Of a DNA stretch of 64,000 nucleotides, positions 54,618-64,000 are shown in pieces (within the stretch, counting starts at the first letter, position 1; the number at the start of each line of letters is the position of its first letter). The notes under the pieces are model-generated. The model was not told the DNA's origin. It saw nothing but the letters and a program-made list of their open reading frames with translations, and did no database searches. The stretch is from Pandoraea cepalis (GTDB lineage Bacteria; Pseudomonadota; Gammaproteobacteria; Burkholderiales; Burkholderiaceae): NCBI RefSeq assembly GCF_902459665.1, contig NZ_CABPSL010000001.1:496001-560000 (forward strand), written 5' to 3'. The position numbers and the translations under genes were made by a program.

Positions 54618-56105
54618 CTACAAAGATTTGCGCAAGTTCACTGCGGGAATGCGCATGGCTTCGCGGTATTTCGCGACGGTGCGTCGCGCTACCACGAACC
54701 CTTGCTCTGCCAGCAGCTCCGCGATACGGCTGTCGGAAAGGGGGGTCTGCGGATCTTCTGCTCCTATGAGTTGCTTGATGAGTGCGCGGATGGCGGTCGA
54801 TGAGGCGGCGCCCCCGGCTTCCGTGGCCACGTGTGAACCAAAGAAGTACTTAAGCTCGAAGGTTCCGAATGGAGTGAGCATGTACTTACTGGTTGTCACG
54901 CGTGAAATCGTGGATTCATGTAAACCCAGCGTATCAGCAATTTCGCGTAAAACCAAGGGCCGCATGCCGATTTCGCCATGCGTGAAGAAGTTCTTCTGAC
55001 GCTCGACGATCGCCTGCGACACGCGCAGGATCGTGTCGAACCGCTGTTGGATGTTCTTGATGAGCCAGCGCGCTTCCTGAAGTTGCTGCTGCAGGTTGCC
55101 GGTTCCCGGCGCATTGCGGTTGTTGCGAAGGATGCGCGCATACATTTCATTGATGCGCAGGCGCGGCATGACCTCGGGATTGAGTTCGGCGATCCAGCCG
55201 CCGCCTTGCTTGCGCACGAGCACGTCGGGGATGACGTAATCCGCCTGGGGCGAGCCGTAGGCGGCGCCCGGGAACGGGTCGAGCGAGCGAATCAGTTGAT
55301 GCGCCGCGCGCAGGCTGTCCTCGCTCACGCCCAGCAGACGACGCAACCGTGTGTAGTCGCGCGCGGCGAGCAGCTCCAGATGATCGGAAACGATGCGCAG
55401 CGACAGAGTTCGCACGCTGCTTGCCGGCAGCCGCTGGAGTTGCAGGCGAAGGCATTCTGACGGGGTTCGGGCGCCCACGCCTGCCGGGTCGAAGCTCTGC
55501 AGCAGCGCGAGCGCGGCGTTGATCTCTTCGGTCTCGAGCCCAAGTTCCTCGGACATTTCCGCCTGCATTTCGTCGAGCAGGGTGCCGAGATAGCCGTCTT
55601 CGTCGAGCGATTCGATCAGGAATTCCACCAGCAGGCGATCGCGCGGGCTGGCTTTCGTCAGGCGCAACTGGGCGAGCAGGTGTTCGCGAAGATTGGGATG
55701 ATCGACGTGCAGTTGCGGCCGCTCATTGTCGTCGTCGTCCGACGCACTGCCCGAGCGGGCAAAGTCGTTCAGGCTCCAGTCGTTGCCACCGGCGCGCGCG
55801 TTGTCGTCGAAGCGGGTCTCGCCGTCGAGTTCGCGGGCGTCGTCCTGGCCGCTGGCCGATTCCGGCGTGTCGTTGGTGCTGCTGCTCGACGAGCCCCGCT
55901 CATTGCGCAGCGATCCGTCCGTGCCCACACGGACCGTGCCGGCGAGCCAATCGTCCTCGCGCTCGAGCATCGGGTTCTGGGTGAGGGCGTGCTCGACTTC
56001 CTGCTGAAGTTCGAGCGTCGACAGTTGCAACAATCGGATGGATTGCTGCAACTGAGGCGTGAGGGTCAGGTGCTGGGAGGTGCGGAGTTGAAGGGTCGGT
56101 TTCAT
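54618..56105 (-). CDS. rpoN: RNA polymerase sigma-54 factor
   Basis: A 495-residue sigma-54: the Gln-rich activator-interaction region I ([27 protein letters not shown]), an acidic region II (about 80-140) and the C-terminal RpoN box [12 protein letters not shown] that contacts -24 promoters. It directs enhancer-dependent transcription. I chose the ATG at 56105; six more codons upstream are possible. The LPS-export genes lie directly upstream on the same strand. Confidence 0.96.
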   Translation of the reverse strand: MKPTLQLRTSQHLTLTPQLQQSIRLLQLSTLELQQEVEHALTQNPMLEREDDWLAGTVRVGTDGSLRNERGSSSSSTNDTPESASGQDDARELDGETRFDDNARAGGNDWSLNDFARSGSASDDDDNERPQLHVDHPNLREHLLAQLRLTKASPRDRLLVEFLIESLDEDGYLGTLLDEMQAEMSEELGLETEEINAALALLQSFDPAGVGARTPSECLRLQLQRLPASSVRTLSLRIVSDHLELLAARDYTRLRRLLGVSEDSLRAAHQLIRSLDPFPGAAYGSPQADYVIPDVLVRKQGGGWIAELNPEVMPRLRINEMYARILRNNRNAPGTGNLQQQLQEARWLIKNIQQRFDTILRVSQAIVERQKNFFTHGEIGMRPLVLREIADTLGLHESTISRVTTSKYMLTPFGTFELKYFFGSHVATEAGGAASSTAIRALIKQLIGAEDPQTPLSDSRIAELLAEQGFVVARRTVAKYREAMRIPAVNLRKSL

Positions 56106-56199
56106 AGCATTTCTCGCCTTCATTGTAGAGGCTTTGTCACGCCAGCGAAACCGGCCCGGCCCCCTATCGGAGGCAGGGTTTACATGCGAAAAATTTGCT

Positions 56200-57003
56200 T
56201 TACATCCGGAAGTTTTCGCCCAGATATACGCGCCGCACGCTTTCGTCGGCCACGATCTGGTCGGGCGTGCCGGCGGCGAGCACCGAGCCTTCGCTGATGA
56301 TGTAGGCGTGATCGCAGATGCCGAGCGTCTCGCGAACGTTGTGGTCGGTAATCAGGACACCGATGCCACGATCTTTCAGAAAACGCACGATTCGCTGGAT
56401 TTCCAGCACGGCGATCGGATCGACGCCCGCGAACGGTTCGTCAAGCAAAATGAAGCGCGGTTGCGTGGCCAGGGCGCGGGCGATTTCCACGCGGCGGCGT
56501 TCGCCGCCCGAGAGCGACATCGCCGGATTTTCGCGCAAATGGCTCACCTGCAACTCGTCGAGCAGCGCTTCGATGCGTCGGTCGATCTCGTCGCGCTTGA
56601 GCGGCTTGCCGTGCGCATCGAGCTGCAATTCGAGCACCGCCCGGATGTTGTCTTCGACCGTGAGCTTGCGGAACACCGACGCTTCCTGCGGCAGGTACGA
56701 GACGCCCATGCGGGCGCGCTCGTGAATCGGCAGCTCGCTGATCACGTTGCCGTCGAGCTGGATTTCGCCGTCGTCGGCGGGCACGAGGCCCACGATCATG
56801 TAGAACGATGTCGTCTTGCCCGCGCCGTTCGGGCCGAGCAGTCCCACGACTTCGCCGCTCTTCACATCGAGCGAGACGTCCTTGACAACAGTACGGGCAC
56901 CGTATTGTTTCTTGAGCGAGCGCACCACGAGCGCGCTCGGCTTGCCCGATTGACCGTCGCCCGGATGGATCGTCGAGGCGTTGCTATTGGCAGAATTACT
57001 CAC
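56200..57003 (-). CDS. lptB: LPS export ABC ATPase LptB
   Basis: A 267-residue ABC ATPase with Walker [14 protein letters not shown], signature [15 protein letters not shown] and Walker [14 protein letters not shown], in the lptC-lptA-lptB-rpoN arrangement. It powers LPS extraction from the inner membrane. The start is GTG at 57003, inside the end of lptA (8-base overlap). A 25-residue N-terminal extension ([14 protein letters not shown]) precedes the domain. Confidence 0.95.
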   Translation of the reverse strand: MSNSANSNASTIHPGDGQSGKPSALVVRSLKKQYGARTVVKDVSLDVKSGEVVGLLGPNGAGKTTSFYMIVGLVPADDGEIQLDGNVISELPIHERARMGVSYLPQEASVFRKLTVEDNIRAVLELQLDAHGKPLKRDEIDRRIEALLDELQVSHLRENPAMSLSGGERRRVEIARALATQPRFILLDEPFAGVDPIAVLEIQRIVRFLKDRGIGVLITDHNVRETLGICDHAYIISEGSVLAAGTPDQIVADESVRRVYLGENFRM

Positions 57004-57694
57004 GCGGATTCCCGATGCTTTTGGAGGGAGACAGCGGCGGCAGATCGCCCTTGGGCGCGGCCGCCGGCTTGCTCGCGCCGCCGGCGCCTGGCTGGTTCGC
57101 GCCAGTGGCATTGCGCGGGGCGAGCGTGGCGCGCACGCGGCCGTTCGGATTGTTGGCGTTGACCTGATCGGCACCGCTGTTGGCGGTATAGACCTCGTTG
57201 TACGTGTCGTACGTGATCACGCTACCGTGAATTTCGTCGAGCACCCTCGTGCCGCCGGCCAGGCGCTTGAGCGTGGCTTGTGTGGTCAGCGTGGCGACTT
57301 CGGTCTTGCCGTTGTAATAGATCGTTTGGCCCCAGCCGTCGATGTATTCGTCCAGGCCGTCGCGCTTCTGGCGCATGTAGGCGAGCGGGCCGCCCGGCTT
57401 GTAATAGGCCGTGGCGTACTGATAGCCCTCTGGATCCTGAGTCACTTCGACGCGATCGGCCTTGAGGAGAATCGTCCCCTTGGTCATCGTCACGTTGCCG
57501 GTGAAGATGTTGACCTGCTTGAGGTCGTCGTAGCTCATGTGATCCGACTCGATGTTGAGCGGCTTGTCGCGGTCGGCGCGTTCGGCATGGGCGAGCGGCG
57601 ACGCGAGGGCGCCGAGCATGGCGAAGGCGGCGGCCAGTGCGCGCAGGCGACGCAGCGACAGGGAGACGGGGCGCGGTTGGCGGCGATCGGTCAT
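56996..57694 (-). CDS. lptA: LPS transport periplasmic protein LptA
   Basis: A 232-residue periplasmic bridge protein with a signal peptide (hydrophobic about 14-37) and an OstA-like beta-jellyroll region ([30 protein letters not shown]). It conveys LPS from the inner to the outer membrane. It overlaps lptC by four bases (ATGA) and lptB by eight. The C-terminal tail is Ala/Pro-rich. Confidence 0.93.
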   Translation of the reverse strand: MTDRRQPRPVSLSLRRLRALAAAFAMLGALASPLAHAERADRDKPLNIESDHMSYDDLKQVNIFTGNVTMTKGTILLKADRVEVTQDPEGYQYATAYYKPGGPLAYMRQKRDGLDEYIDGWGQTIYYNGKTEVATLTTQATLKRLAGGTRVLDEIHGSVITYDTYNEVYTANSGADQVNANNPNGRVRATLAPRNATGANQPGAGGASKPAAAPKGDLPPLSPSKSIGNPRE

Positions 57695-58350
57695 GGGGTC
57701 TTGGGGCCCGGTTTGGTCTGGAGTGGCGCGCTCGGCGCGGCGGCCGGTGCCGGGCGATTGCCGCCCAGTTCCGCCGGCTGGATCGTGCCGTGAACATTGC
57801 CGAGCAATTGTACGGCGCGCGAGATGTTATTGAAAATCATGCCATCGCCGTACATCACGGAAGCACCGCGGAACAGCTGGACTGGCAATTCCGTGCGCAC
57901 GATGTCGTCGTTGACGAGCACCTGGAAGTGCTGGGACAGCGCCCGCATTTGCGGATCGCGCGGTCCGGCCTGACGTACCACGACCGCGTCGTCGTACAGA
58001 TCGACGACGGACATGTCGGCATTGAGCGTGCCGCGTTTGCTCGTGGCGGTCACTTCCGGTTGATTCGGCGTGAACGCGCGGACGGCGGGCATGGTCATGG
58101 CCGTGGTCTGGTCGTCCTCGTAATGCGTCATGTGCACGGCATTGACGCGGTATTGCGTGAGGCCGGTCGCCGACAGGGTGGAGATCACCATGTCGTCGGC
58201 GAAGTAATCCGGAATGTGCTGCTTTACATACGGCGCGCGGTCGGCGTCAGACGGCAGCGTGCGTTGCACGAGCCAGTAAGTGCCGGCGGCCAGGCCGGCC
58301 AGCACGACGATGGCGACCAGCGAAGCGGGTGAGAGGCGTTGAGTGGCCAT
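57691..58350 (-). CDS. lptC: LPS export protein LptC
   Basis: A 219-residue LptC-type protein with one N-terminal membrane anchor (VAIVVLAGLAAGTYWLV) and an LptA-like periplasmic domain. It anchors the LptA bridge to the LptBFG complex. kdsC ends 23 bases upstream. Confidence 0.92.
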   Translation of the reverse strand: MATQRLSPASLVAIVVLAGLAAGTYWLVQRTLPSDADRAPYVKQHIPDYFADDMVISTLSATGLTQYRVNAVHMTHYEDDQTTAMTMPAVRAFTPNQPEVTATSKRGTLNADMSVVDLYDDAVVVRQAGPRDPQMRALSQHFQVLVNDDIVRTELPVQLFRGASVMYGDGMIFNNISRAVQLLGNVHGTIQPAELGGNRPAPAAAPSAPLQTKPGPKTP

Positions 58351-58373
58351 GGATGATCGGCTTCCTCGACGCG

Positions 58374-58955
58374 TCAGGCGAGCGCGTCGGCGAGCAGGGC
58401 GTCGTAACGTCCCTGGGCACGCAGGATGAAGTCACACAGCTCGCGCACGGCGCCTTCGCCGCCGCGCGTGGCGGCAACCCAGTGGCAGCGTGCCCTGACT
58501 TCGGCATGGGCATTGGCCGGGCAGGCGGCGAAGCCCACGCGGCTGAGGATCGGCAGATCGGGCCAGTCGTCGCCGATATGGCCGCAAACCTCGCTCGTCA
58601 CTGACACCTTGGCGCACAGGTCTTCGAATGCGGCGCGTTTGTCCTGCACGCCTTGATAGACGTGCGCGACACGAAGATCGGCCGCGCGTTTGGCGACGAT
58701 CTCGGACTGGCGTCCGGTGATGATGGCCGTGACGATGCCGACCTCTGCGAGCAGCTTCAGGCCGTGGCCGTCGAGCGAATCGAAGGTCTTGATGACTTCC
58801 CCGGCCGGTCCGTAGCGCAGGCCGCCGTCGGTGAGGACACCGTCGACGTCGAACACCATGACACGCAGGCGAGCGGCGCGCGCAGCGGCGTCGGTCACGT
58901 CGGTCGCATCAAGCGGGGCGGAACGAGTGGGTTGGGCGATGCTGGGCTGATTCAT
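58374..58955 (-). CDS. kdsC: 3-deoxy-D-manno-octulosonate 8-phosphate phosphatase
   Basis: A 193-residue HAD phosphatase of the KdsC type with VFDVDGVLTDGGLRYG (nucleophile Asp), the TGRQSEIV motif II and GDDWPDLPIL. It dephosphorylates Kdo-8-phosphate in LPS core synthesis. The N-terminal 30 residues are a variable extension. It ends upstream of lptC and begins 11 bases after kdsD. Confidence 0.95.
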   Translation of the reverse strand: MNQPSIAQPTRSAPLDATDVTDAAARAARLRVMVFDVDGVLTDGGLRYGPAGEVIKTFDSLDGHGLKLLAEVGIVTAIITGRQSEIVAKRAADLRVAHVYQGVQDKRAAFEDLCAKVSVTSEVCGHIGDDWPDLPILSRVGFAACPANAHAEVRARCHWVAATRGGEGAVRELCDFILRAQGRYDALLADALA

Positions 58956-58966
58956 GGGCAAGCGGC

Positions 58967-59947
58967 TCACACGACCTTGGCGGCGAACAGGTCGTGCACG
59001 TTGAGCGCACCGACGAGGCGGTCGTTCTCGGTCACGAGCAATTGCGTGATGCCGAAACGTTCCATCAGTTCGGCGGCTTCGGCGGCGAGTTGATCGGGGC
59101 CGATGCTGCGCGGGCCGGCCTTCATGACGTCGGCCAGCGTGAGCGTGGTGAAATCGAGCGTACGCTTGAACAGGCGGCGCAGGTCGCCGTCCGTGAAGAT
59201 GCCCACAACGCGATCGTCGGCATCGACAATGGCCGTCATGCCCAGACCCTTGGCGGTCATTTCCAGCAGGGCATCGGACAGGCTGGCATCGGCGCGCACG
59301 CGCGGAACGCGCTCGCCGGTGCGCATGACATCGCGCACGAACGTCAGCAGACGTCGACCGAGCGCGCCGCCGGGATGCGATCGGGCGAAGTCCTCGGCGC
59401 CGAAACCGCGCGCGTCGAGCAGCGTGACGGCAAGCGCATCGCCCAGGGCGAGAGCGGCCGTGGTGCTGGCGGTCGGTGCGAGGCCCAGCGGGCAGGCTTC
59501 TCTGTCGACGTGCGCGTCGAGGTGCACGTCGGACAGGCGCCCCAGGCTGGAGGCAGCGTTGCCGGTCATGGCGATGAGCTTCGCGCCGATGCGCTTTATC
59601 ATCGGGAGAATGCTGACCAGTTCCCCCGTCTCGCCGGAGTTGGACAGGGCGACAACGACATCGTCGGTCGTGATCATGCCCAGGTCCCCGTGGCTGGCTT
59701 CGGCGGGGTGAACGAAGAAGGCGGGTGTGCCGGTGCTGGCGAACGTGGCGGCCAGTTTGCGGCCGATGTGGCCCGATTTGCCCATTCCGGTGACGACCAC
59801 GCGCCCGCGGCAGGCGAGCAGCAGAGAGATCGCTTCGAAGAAGCTGTCGTCGAGGTGCGCGGAGACGCGTTCGATGGCGTCGGCTTCGGTGCGCAACACC
59901 TCCCGGGCGACCTCGAGTGCCCGGCCTGGATTGATTTTCGCTATCAT
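58967..59947 (-). CDS. kdsD: D-arabinose 5-phosphate isomerase
   Basis: A 326-residue KdsD/KpsF with an N-terminal SIS domain (VVTGMGKSGHIGRKLAATFASTGTPAFFVHPAEASHGDLG) and two C-terminal CBS domains (from about residue 205). It converts ribulose-5-phosphate to arabinose-5-phosphate, the first step of Kdo synthesis. It heads the kdsD-kdsC-lptCAB run and is divergent from the antiporter gene. Confidence 0.96.
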   Translation of the reverse strand: MIAKINPGRALEVAREVLRTEADAIERVSAHLDDSFFEAISLLLACRGRVVVTGMGKSGHIGRKLAATFASTGTPAFFVHPAEASHGDLGMITTDDVVVALSNSGETGELVSILPMIKRIGAKLIAMTGNAASSLGRLSDVHLDAHVDREACPLGLAPTASTTAALALGDALAVTLLDARGFGAEDFARSHPGGALGRRLLTFVRDVMRTGERVPRVRADASLSDALLEMTAKGLGMTAIVDADDRVVGIFTDGDLRRLFKRTLDFTTLTLADVMKAGPRSIGPDQLAAEAAELMERFGITQLLVTENDRLVGALNVHDLFAAKVV

Positions 59948-60152
59948 GCGCGGAGTATATCAAAACGCACGCGGCGCCGAGGACAGCCGCGCCAGGCTTG
60001 GACCTGCACCGTTCGAGACCACCCAGGAAGCGGCCCGGTGCCTCGTCGGAGACCACTGCGCCAACGCTATCTGGCACGGCACTTGCATAGCAAGTACCGC
60101 GTTCGGTCAGACCGCCAGCATTCAGATTCACTCAGGAAACCCACCTTAGCCG

Positions 60153-62135
60153 ATGGCATCACCGCTCGAACTCACTCTTGTCCTGCTGTTTGCCGCCTGT
60201 GTCGGGGTGGTGTTGTTCCGCATGCTTCATCTGCCGCCGATGCTCGGCTACCTGAGCGTGGGCATCGTGATCGGCCCGCACGCGGTCGGGCTGGCCGCCG
60301 ACACCCAGCGCGTGCAATACCTCGCGGAGTTCGGCGTTGTCTTCCTGATGTTCTCCATCGGCATCGAATTTTCGCTACCGAAGCTCAGGACGATGCGCCG
60401 GATCGTGCTCGGGCTGGGCGTATCCCAGGTCATGGGAACGCTGCTCGTGGCGGTGGGACTGGGGGCGCTCGTCAACCTGTTCTGGTCGTTCTCGTGGCAG
60501 GCATCGGTGGCGCTGGGCGGCGCGTTGGCCATGTCCTCGACGGCCATCGTCACCAAGATGCTGGCGGAGCGCCTGGAACTCGAGACGGAGCACGGCCGCA
60601 ACATCATGGGGGTGCTGCTGTTCCAGGATCTGGCAGTCGTGCCATTGCTGATCGTGATCTCGGCACTGGGCGGCAACCCGAAGGCGCTGGTCCTGGCACT
60701 GTCGCTGGCCGCGCTCAAGATCACCGGGGCGCTCGCGCTGCTGCTCTGGATTGGCCAGAAACTGGTCGGACGCTGGTTCCACATCGTGGCAGCGAGGCGC
60801 TCGCAAGAGCTGTTCATGCTCAATCTGTTGCTGCTCACGCTCGGATTGGCCTACGTCACCGAGAACCTTGGCCTGTCGATGGCGCTTGGCGCGTTCATTG
60901 CCGGCATGCTCATCGCCGAGACGCCGTTCCGCCATCAGGTGGAAGACGACATCAAGCCATTTCGCGACGTGCTGCTGGGGCTGTTCTTCATCACGACCGG
61001 CATGCTGCTCGATCCGTCCATCGTGGCGCAGCAGCCGCTGCTCGTGCTGCTGTTCTTCGTTGGCCCGCTGGTCGTCAAATTCACATTGATCGCGGGGCTT
61101 GCGCGCCTGTTCGGCAGCCCGCCCGGCACGGCGATCCGCACCGGCCTGGGCCTGGCGCAGGCGGGCGAATTCGGTTTCGTGCTGCTCAATCTGGTGATCG
61201 ACCGGCACCTGCTCGACCCGTCGCTTTCGCAAGCCGTGCTCGCGGGCATGCTGCTCTCGATGCTGTGTGCGCCGTTTCTCATCATCAACGCCGACCGCAT
61301 CGCGCTGCGCTTCGTCGCCAATGAGTGGATGATGCAGTCGTTGCAGATGACCAAGATCGCCACGCAGAGCATCAAGACGTCGGGCCACGTCATCATCTGC
61401 GGCTACGGCCGGTGCGGCCAGAATCTGGCGCGCATGCTCGAACAGGAGGGCATCGGCTATGTGGCACTCGATCTCGACCCCGATCGAGTGATGGAGGCGG
61501 CCAGCTCCGGCGAGACGGTCGTCTTCGGCGACGCCGCCCGGCGCGAGGCGCTGGTCGCGGCCGGGATTCACCGCGCCGCCGGCATCGTGGTGACCTACGA
61601 CAGCACCCCGGCCGCGTTGAAGGTGCTCTCGCAGGTGCAGGCGCTGGAGCCGACATTGCCGGTGGTCGTGCGCACGGTCGACGACACCCACATGGACGAA
61701 CTGATCGCGGCGGGCGCGACCGAAGTCGTGCCCGAGATCGTGGAGGGCAGCCTGATGCTGGCATCGCATGCGCTGGTGCTCCTGGGCGTGCCGATGCGCC
61801 GCGTGCTGCGCCGGGTGGCGCAGGCGCGTAACGAGCGTTACAGCCTGCTGCGGGGTTACTTTCACGGCCTCGACGACGAGGACGAGGGCGGCGAGCGCGA
61901 GCAGGTCAGACTGCAATCGGTGCCGCTCACGCTTCACTCGGACGCGGTCGGGCGCACGCTCGGCGAACTCCGGCTCGACAAGCTCGGCGTGACGGTCACG
62001 GCCATCCGTCGGCATGGCATTCGCGGGGTCGAGCCGGTGTCGGAGACGCGTCTGATGGCCGAGGACATCGTGGTGCTGCGCGGATTGCCCGACAAGCTGG
62101 TCGCCGCGGAGGCGCGTCTGCTCGGCCACGAATAG
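60153..62135 (+). CDS. CPA2-family cation:proton antiporter with TrkA-N and TrkA-C domains (YbaL/KefB-like)
   Basis: A 660-residue membrane protein with 12-13 transmembrane helices of the monovalent cation:proton antiporter-2 family (VFLMFSIGIEFSLPKL, MSSTAIVTKMLAERLE), a Rossmann TrkA-N domain (VIICGYGRCGQNLARML, about 415-530) and a TrkA-C domain at the end (about 570-655). It likely exchanges potassium or sodium for protons, gated by nucleotides. It is a YbaL/KefB relative rather than a confirmed one. It is divergent from kdsD across a 205-base promoter region. Confidence 0.88.
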   Translation: MASPLELTLVLLFAACVGVVLFRMLHLPPMLGYLSVGIVIGPHAVGLAADTQRVQYLAEFGVVFLMFSIGIEFSLPKLRTMRRIVLGLGVSQVMGTLLVAVGLGALVNLFWSFSWQASVALGGALAMSSTAIVTKMLAERLELETEHGRNIMGVLLFQDLAVVPLLIVISALGGNPKALVLALSLAALKITGALALLLWIGQKLVGRWFHIVAARRSQELFMLNLLLLTLGLAYVTENLGLSMALGAFIAGMLIAETPFRHQVEDDIKPFRDVLLGLFFITTGMLLDPSIVAQQPLLVLLFFVGPLVVKFTLIAGLARLFGSPPGTAIRTGLGLAQAGEFGFVLLNLVIDRHLLDPSLSQAVLAGMLLSMLCAPFLIINADRIALRFVANEWMMQSLQMTKIATQSIKTSGHVIICGYGRCGQNLARMLEQEGIGYVALDLDPDRVMEAASSGETVVFGDAARREALVAAGIHRAAGIVVTYDSTPAALKVLSQVQALEPTLPVVVRTVDDTHMDELIAAGATEVVPEIVEGSLMLASHALVLLGVPMRRVLRRVAQARNERYSLLRGYFHGLDDEDEGGEREQVRLQSVPLTLHSDAVGRTLGELRLDKLGVTVTAIRRHGIRGVEPVSETRLMAEDIVVLRGLPDKLVAAEARLLGHE

Positions 62136-62288
62136 ACGGCCACGAATGGACGACCCGGCCGGGAAGAGGGCGTGCTGCCGGGGCGCGCACCATGCGCCGG
62201 GCGGCGCTGCCCGCGCCCTCGCGGGGCGTCGGGCGATTTTTGGCATAATGTGGCGTGTTTCCCCCTCAGTATTCCAAGAAGGATCCCC

Positions 62289-62840
62289 GTGCAGATCGAC
62301 GAGTCCCCTGCCGCCTATATCAAGAGCCAGATTCGCACCGTGCCGGACTGGCCCGCGCCGGGCGTGCAGTTTCGCGACATCACCCCGTTGCTCAAGAACC
62401 CGCGCACCTTGCGGGTGCTCATCGATGTGTTCGTGCACCGCTACATGACGCAGCGTCCCGATTACATCGCGGGTCTCGACGCGCGCGGCTTCATTCTCGG
62501 TTCGATCCTGGCCTACGAGTTGAACATCGGCTTCATCCCCATTCGCAAGAAGGGCAAGCTGCCGTATCAGACGGTCGCGGAGGAGTACGAACTGGAATAC
62601 GGCAGTGCGACGGTCGAAATCCATGCCGATGCCTGCGGCCCCGGCGACCGCGTGCTGCTCATCGACGACCTGGTCGCCACGGGCGGCACGATGCTCGCCG
62701 GCAAGAAGCTGCTGGAGCGCCTGGGGGCAACGGTCATCGAAGGGGCGGCCATCGTCGACCTGCCGGAACTGGGGGGCTCGCGCCTGATTCGCGAGGCCGG
62801 ATTGCCACTGTTCCTGCTGTGCTCGTTCGAAGGCCATTGA
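62289..62840 (+). CDS. apt: Adenine phosphoribosyltransferase
   Basis: A 183-residue type I phosphoribosyltransferase with [11 protein letters not shown] near residue 30 and the PRPP-binding [14 protein letters not shown]. It converts adenine and PRPP to AMP for purine salvage. I chose the GTG at 62289 because AAGGA lies at the right distance; the frame extends upstream without homology. It is not in the accessory cluster, but adenine salvage matters if the cluster's product blocks AMP synthesis. Confidence 0.95.
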   Translation: MQIDESPAAYIKSQIRTVPDWPAPGVQFRDITPLLKNPRTLRVLIDVFVHRYMTQRPDYIAGLDARGFILGSILAYELNIGFIPIRKKGKLPYQTVAEEYELEYGSATVEIHADACGPGDRVLLIDDLVATGGTMLAGKKLLERLGATVIEGAAIVDLPELGGSRLIREAGLPLFLLCSFEGH

Positions 62841-62909
62841 ACCCGGTTGCCTGAGCGGACGCTTTGCCGCGTTCCCACCCCTCATCATCCCCATTACCCC
62901 ACTTCGGAC

Positions 62910-63530
62910 ATGCCGATGCCCAATCTCTGGCTGTTCTTGCTGACCTCGGTGGCGATCACGCTTGCGCCGGGGCCGGACAACATGCAGGTCATCGCGCGCG
63001 GCATTGCGCAGGGCCGTCGGGCGGGGCTGGCTGCGGCCGCCGGTTTCACGTCGGGATGTCTCTTCCACACGAGCGTCGCGGCCATCGGCCTGGCCGCCGT
63101 GCTGCGTTCGTCGCCGTGGGCCTTCGAGGGGATCAAGCTCGCGGGGGCCGCCTATCTGATCTGGATCGGCATCAAGGCGATACGCGCGCGCGGCGCGCTG
63201 GCGCTGGCCAACGAGGCCGCGCCGCAACCGCTCGGGGCCGTCTTTCGTCAAAGCGTGCTGGCGAATATGCTCAACCCCAAGGTCACGTTGTTTTTCCTGG
63301 TGTTCCTGCCTCAGTTCGTGAGTGCCGACACGGCCCATCCGGGCGCGCAGATGCTGTTGCTCGGCCTGGTGTTCATGGCGCAGACGATTGTCGTGTTCAG
63401 CGCGTACGGATGGTTCGCTGGCGTGCTGGGCACGTGGCTCAAGCGACGCCCCGGGGCAGGGCGCTGGCTCGACCGTGTCGCCGGCGCCATCTTCATCGGC
63501 CTGGGCTTGCGCGTTGCGCTACAGGCATAG
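62910..63530 (+). CDS. LysE/RhtB family amino acid exporter
   Basis: A 206-residue, six-helix RhtB-type transporter beginning with PNLWLFLLTSVAITLAPGPDNMQVIARGIAQGR and containing LNPKVTLFFLVFLPQF, the family hallmarks. It probably exports homoserine, threonine or related amino acids. Two starts are possible, ATG at 62910 or 62916. It is the second LysE-superfamily gene in the window. Confidence 0.9.
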   Translation: MPMPNLWLFLLTSVAITLAPGPDNMQVIARGIAQGRRAGLAAAAGFTSGCLFHTSVAAIGLAAVLRSSPWAFEGIKLAGAAYLIWIGIKAIRARGALALANEAAPQPLGAVFRQSVLANMLNPKVTLFFLVFLPQFVSADTAHPGAQMLLLGLVFMAQTIVVFSAYGWFAGVLGTWLKRRPGAGRWLDRVAGAIFIGLGLRVALQA

Positions 63531-63613
63531 GACGCACGCGCGCCCTCGCATGAGTGGCAGCGGCCGCGCCGATGCCTTCCAGGAATTCGTAGTCCCACCG
63601 ACATTGCCAGATC

Positions 63614-64000
63614 ATGCTTGCCGAACAACGCCAACAGTACGTGCTTGAACAACTTGCCAAGACCGGGGCCCTCGCGATCAGCGATCTCGTGCGTGAGCTG
63701 GGGGTGTCGCGCGAGACGGTGCGCCGCGACCTCAACACGCTCGCCGCGCGCGGGCTGCTGCTCATGACGCACGGCGGCGCGCTGGCCGCCGATCGCAGCG
63801 AACCCGACTGGACGCTGCGCGAGAACGTCAACGCCGTGGGCAAGCGGGCCATCGGCATGCGCGCGGCGGAACTCGTACCCGATGGGGCGTCGGTGATCAT
63901 CGACTACGGTACGACCACACGGGCGGTGGCGCAGGCGCTGCTTGCAAAGCACCGGTTGCGCATCTACACGAACGACTGGCAGATCGCGCGATTGCTGGGC
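63614..64000 (+). CDS. DeoR-family transcriptional regulator, 5' part
   Basis: The first 129 residues of a DeoR-type repressor: MLAEQRQQYVLEQLAKTGALAISDLVRELGVSRETVRRDLNTL forms the N-terminal helix-turn-helix, followed by LLLMTHGGALA and the start of the sugar-phosphate-binding DeoR C-domain (IIDYGTTTRAVAQAL). The gene runs off the right edge. It probably controls a nearby sugar-catabolic operon, outside the window. Confidence 0.9.
   Translation, partial: MLAEQRQQYVLEQLAKTGALAISDLVRELGVSRETVRRDLNTLAARGLLLMTHGGALAADRSEPDWTLRENVNAVGKRAIGMRAAELVPDGASVIIDYGTTTRAVAQALLAKHRLRIYTNDWQIARLLG

Noticed and set aside
60375-63338. A 987-codon minus-strand open frame opposite the CPA2 antiporter, apt and LysE genes
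   Set aside because: Its translation is dominated by Arg, His, Gln, Glu and Asp with no domain, as expected for the antisense frame of high-GC genes; the plus-strand genes have clear families.

Overview
This is a high-GC chromosomal window from a betaproteobacterium of the order Burkholderiales, most likely Burkholderiaceae and close to Pandoraea. That assignment rests on gene content and order (gpmA/rhodanese/grxC/secB/gpsA, the ctaC-ctaD-ctaG-ctaE block, ispE/tRNA-Gln/prs/rplY/pth, hprK-ptsN-hpf-rpoN-lptBAC-kdsC-kdsD). No database search was possible, so the genus is an inference. Almost every gene can be named. I saw no insertion sequence, prophage, integrase or CRISPR array.

Layout. 1-5.6 kb: housekeeping genes (gpmA start, rhodanese, grxC, secB, gpsA, a macrodomain protein, trmL, comF, a BioC-like methyltransferase). 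5.86-15.3 kb: an eight-gene operon plus a convergent LuxR-type receptor gene. This is the only clearly accessory region. 15.8-25.4 kb: aa3-type cytochrome c oxidase with its copper and haem assembly factors. 25.6-29.5 kb: a Sco lipoprotein, then the divergent cydP-cydA-cydB-cydX operon for cytochrome bd. 29.9-41 kb: rpoH with a perfect CIRCE operator, ybiB, a zeta-class GST, a LysE exporter, ftsY, an M16 protease pair, a NodIJ-type ABC exporter and rsmD. 41-48.7 kb: coaD, ferredoxin, pth, rplY, prs, tRNA-Gln, ispE, lolB and a large TPR protein. 48.7-54.5 kb: mutM, mutY, rapZ, a PsiF-like protein, hprK, ptsN and hpf. 54.6-60 kb: rpoN and the LPS export/Kdo genes. 60-64 kb: a CPA2 antiporter, apt, a second LysE-family exporter and the start of a DeoR-family regulator.

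The notable system is the 5.86-15.3 kb cluster. Its first two genes are homologues of SbnA and SbnB, which make L-2,3-diaminopropionate (L-DAP) from O-phosphoserine and glutamate. They are followed by a divergent adenylosuccinate synthetase paralogue with changes at signature positions (QWGDEGKG to QYGDEGKA; the essential signature Lys to Arg), an AurF-type diiron N-oxygenase with all seven metal-ligand positions, an acetylornithine/ornithine carbamoyltransferase relative (compare VioL of viomycin), a threonine-synthase-like PLP enzyme, a D-amino-acid-oxidase-like flavoprotein and a flavin reductase. Many of the genes overlap by 4 or 8 bases. There is no NRPS, PKS or carrier protein, so the product is probably a small modified amino acid (L-DAP, ureidoalanine, N-oxygenated or diazeniumdiolate-like) acting as an antimetabolite. 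The convergent LuxR keeps the residues that bind acyl-homoserine lactones but has no LuxI partner here, which suggests quorum-sensing control. The PurA paralogue could be a self-resistance copy (PurA is the known target of activated L-alanosine) or a repurposed C-N ligase. I cannot decide between these from sequence alone, and I do not recognise this exact gene combination.
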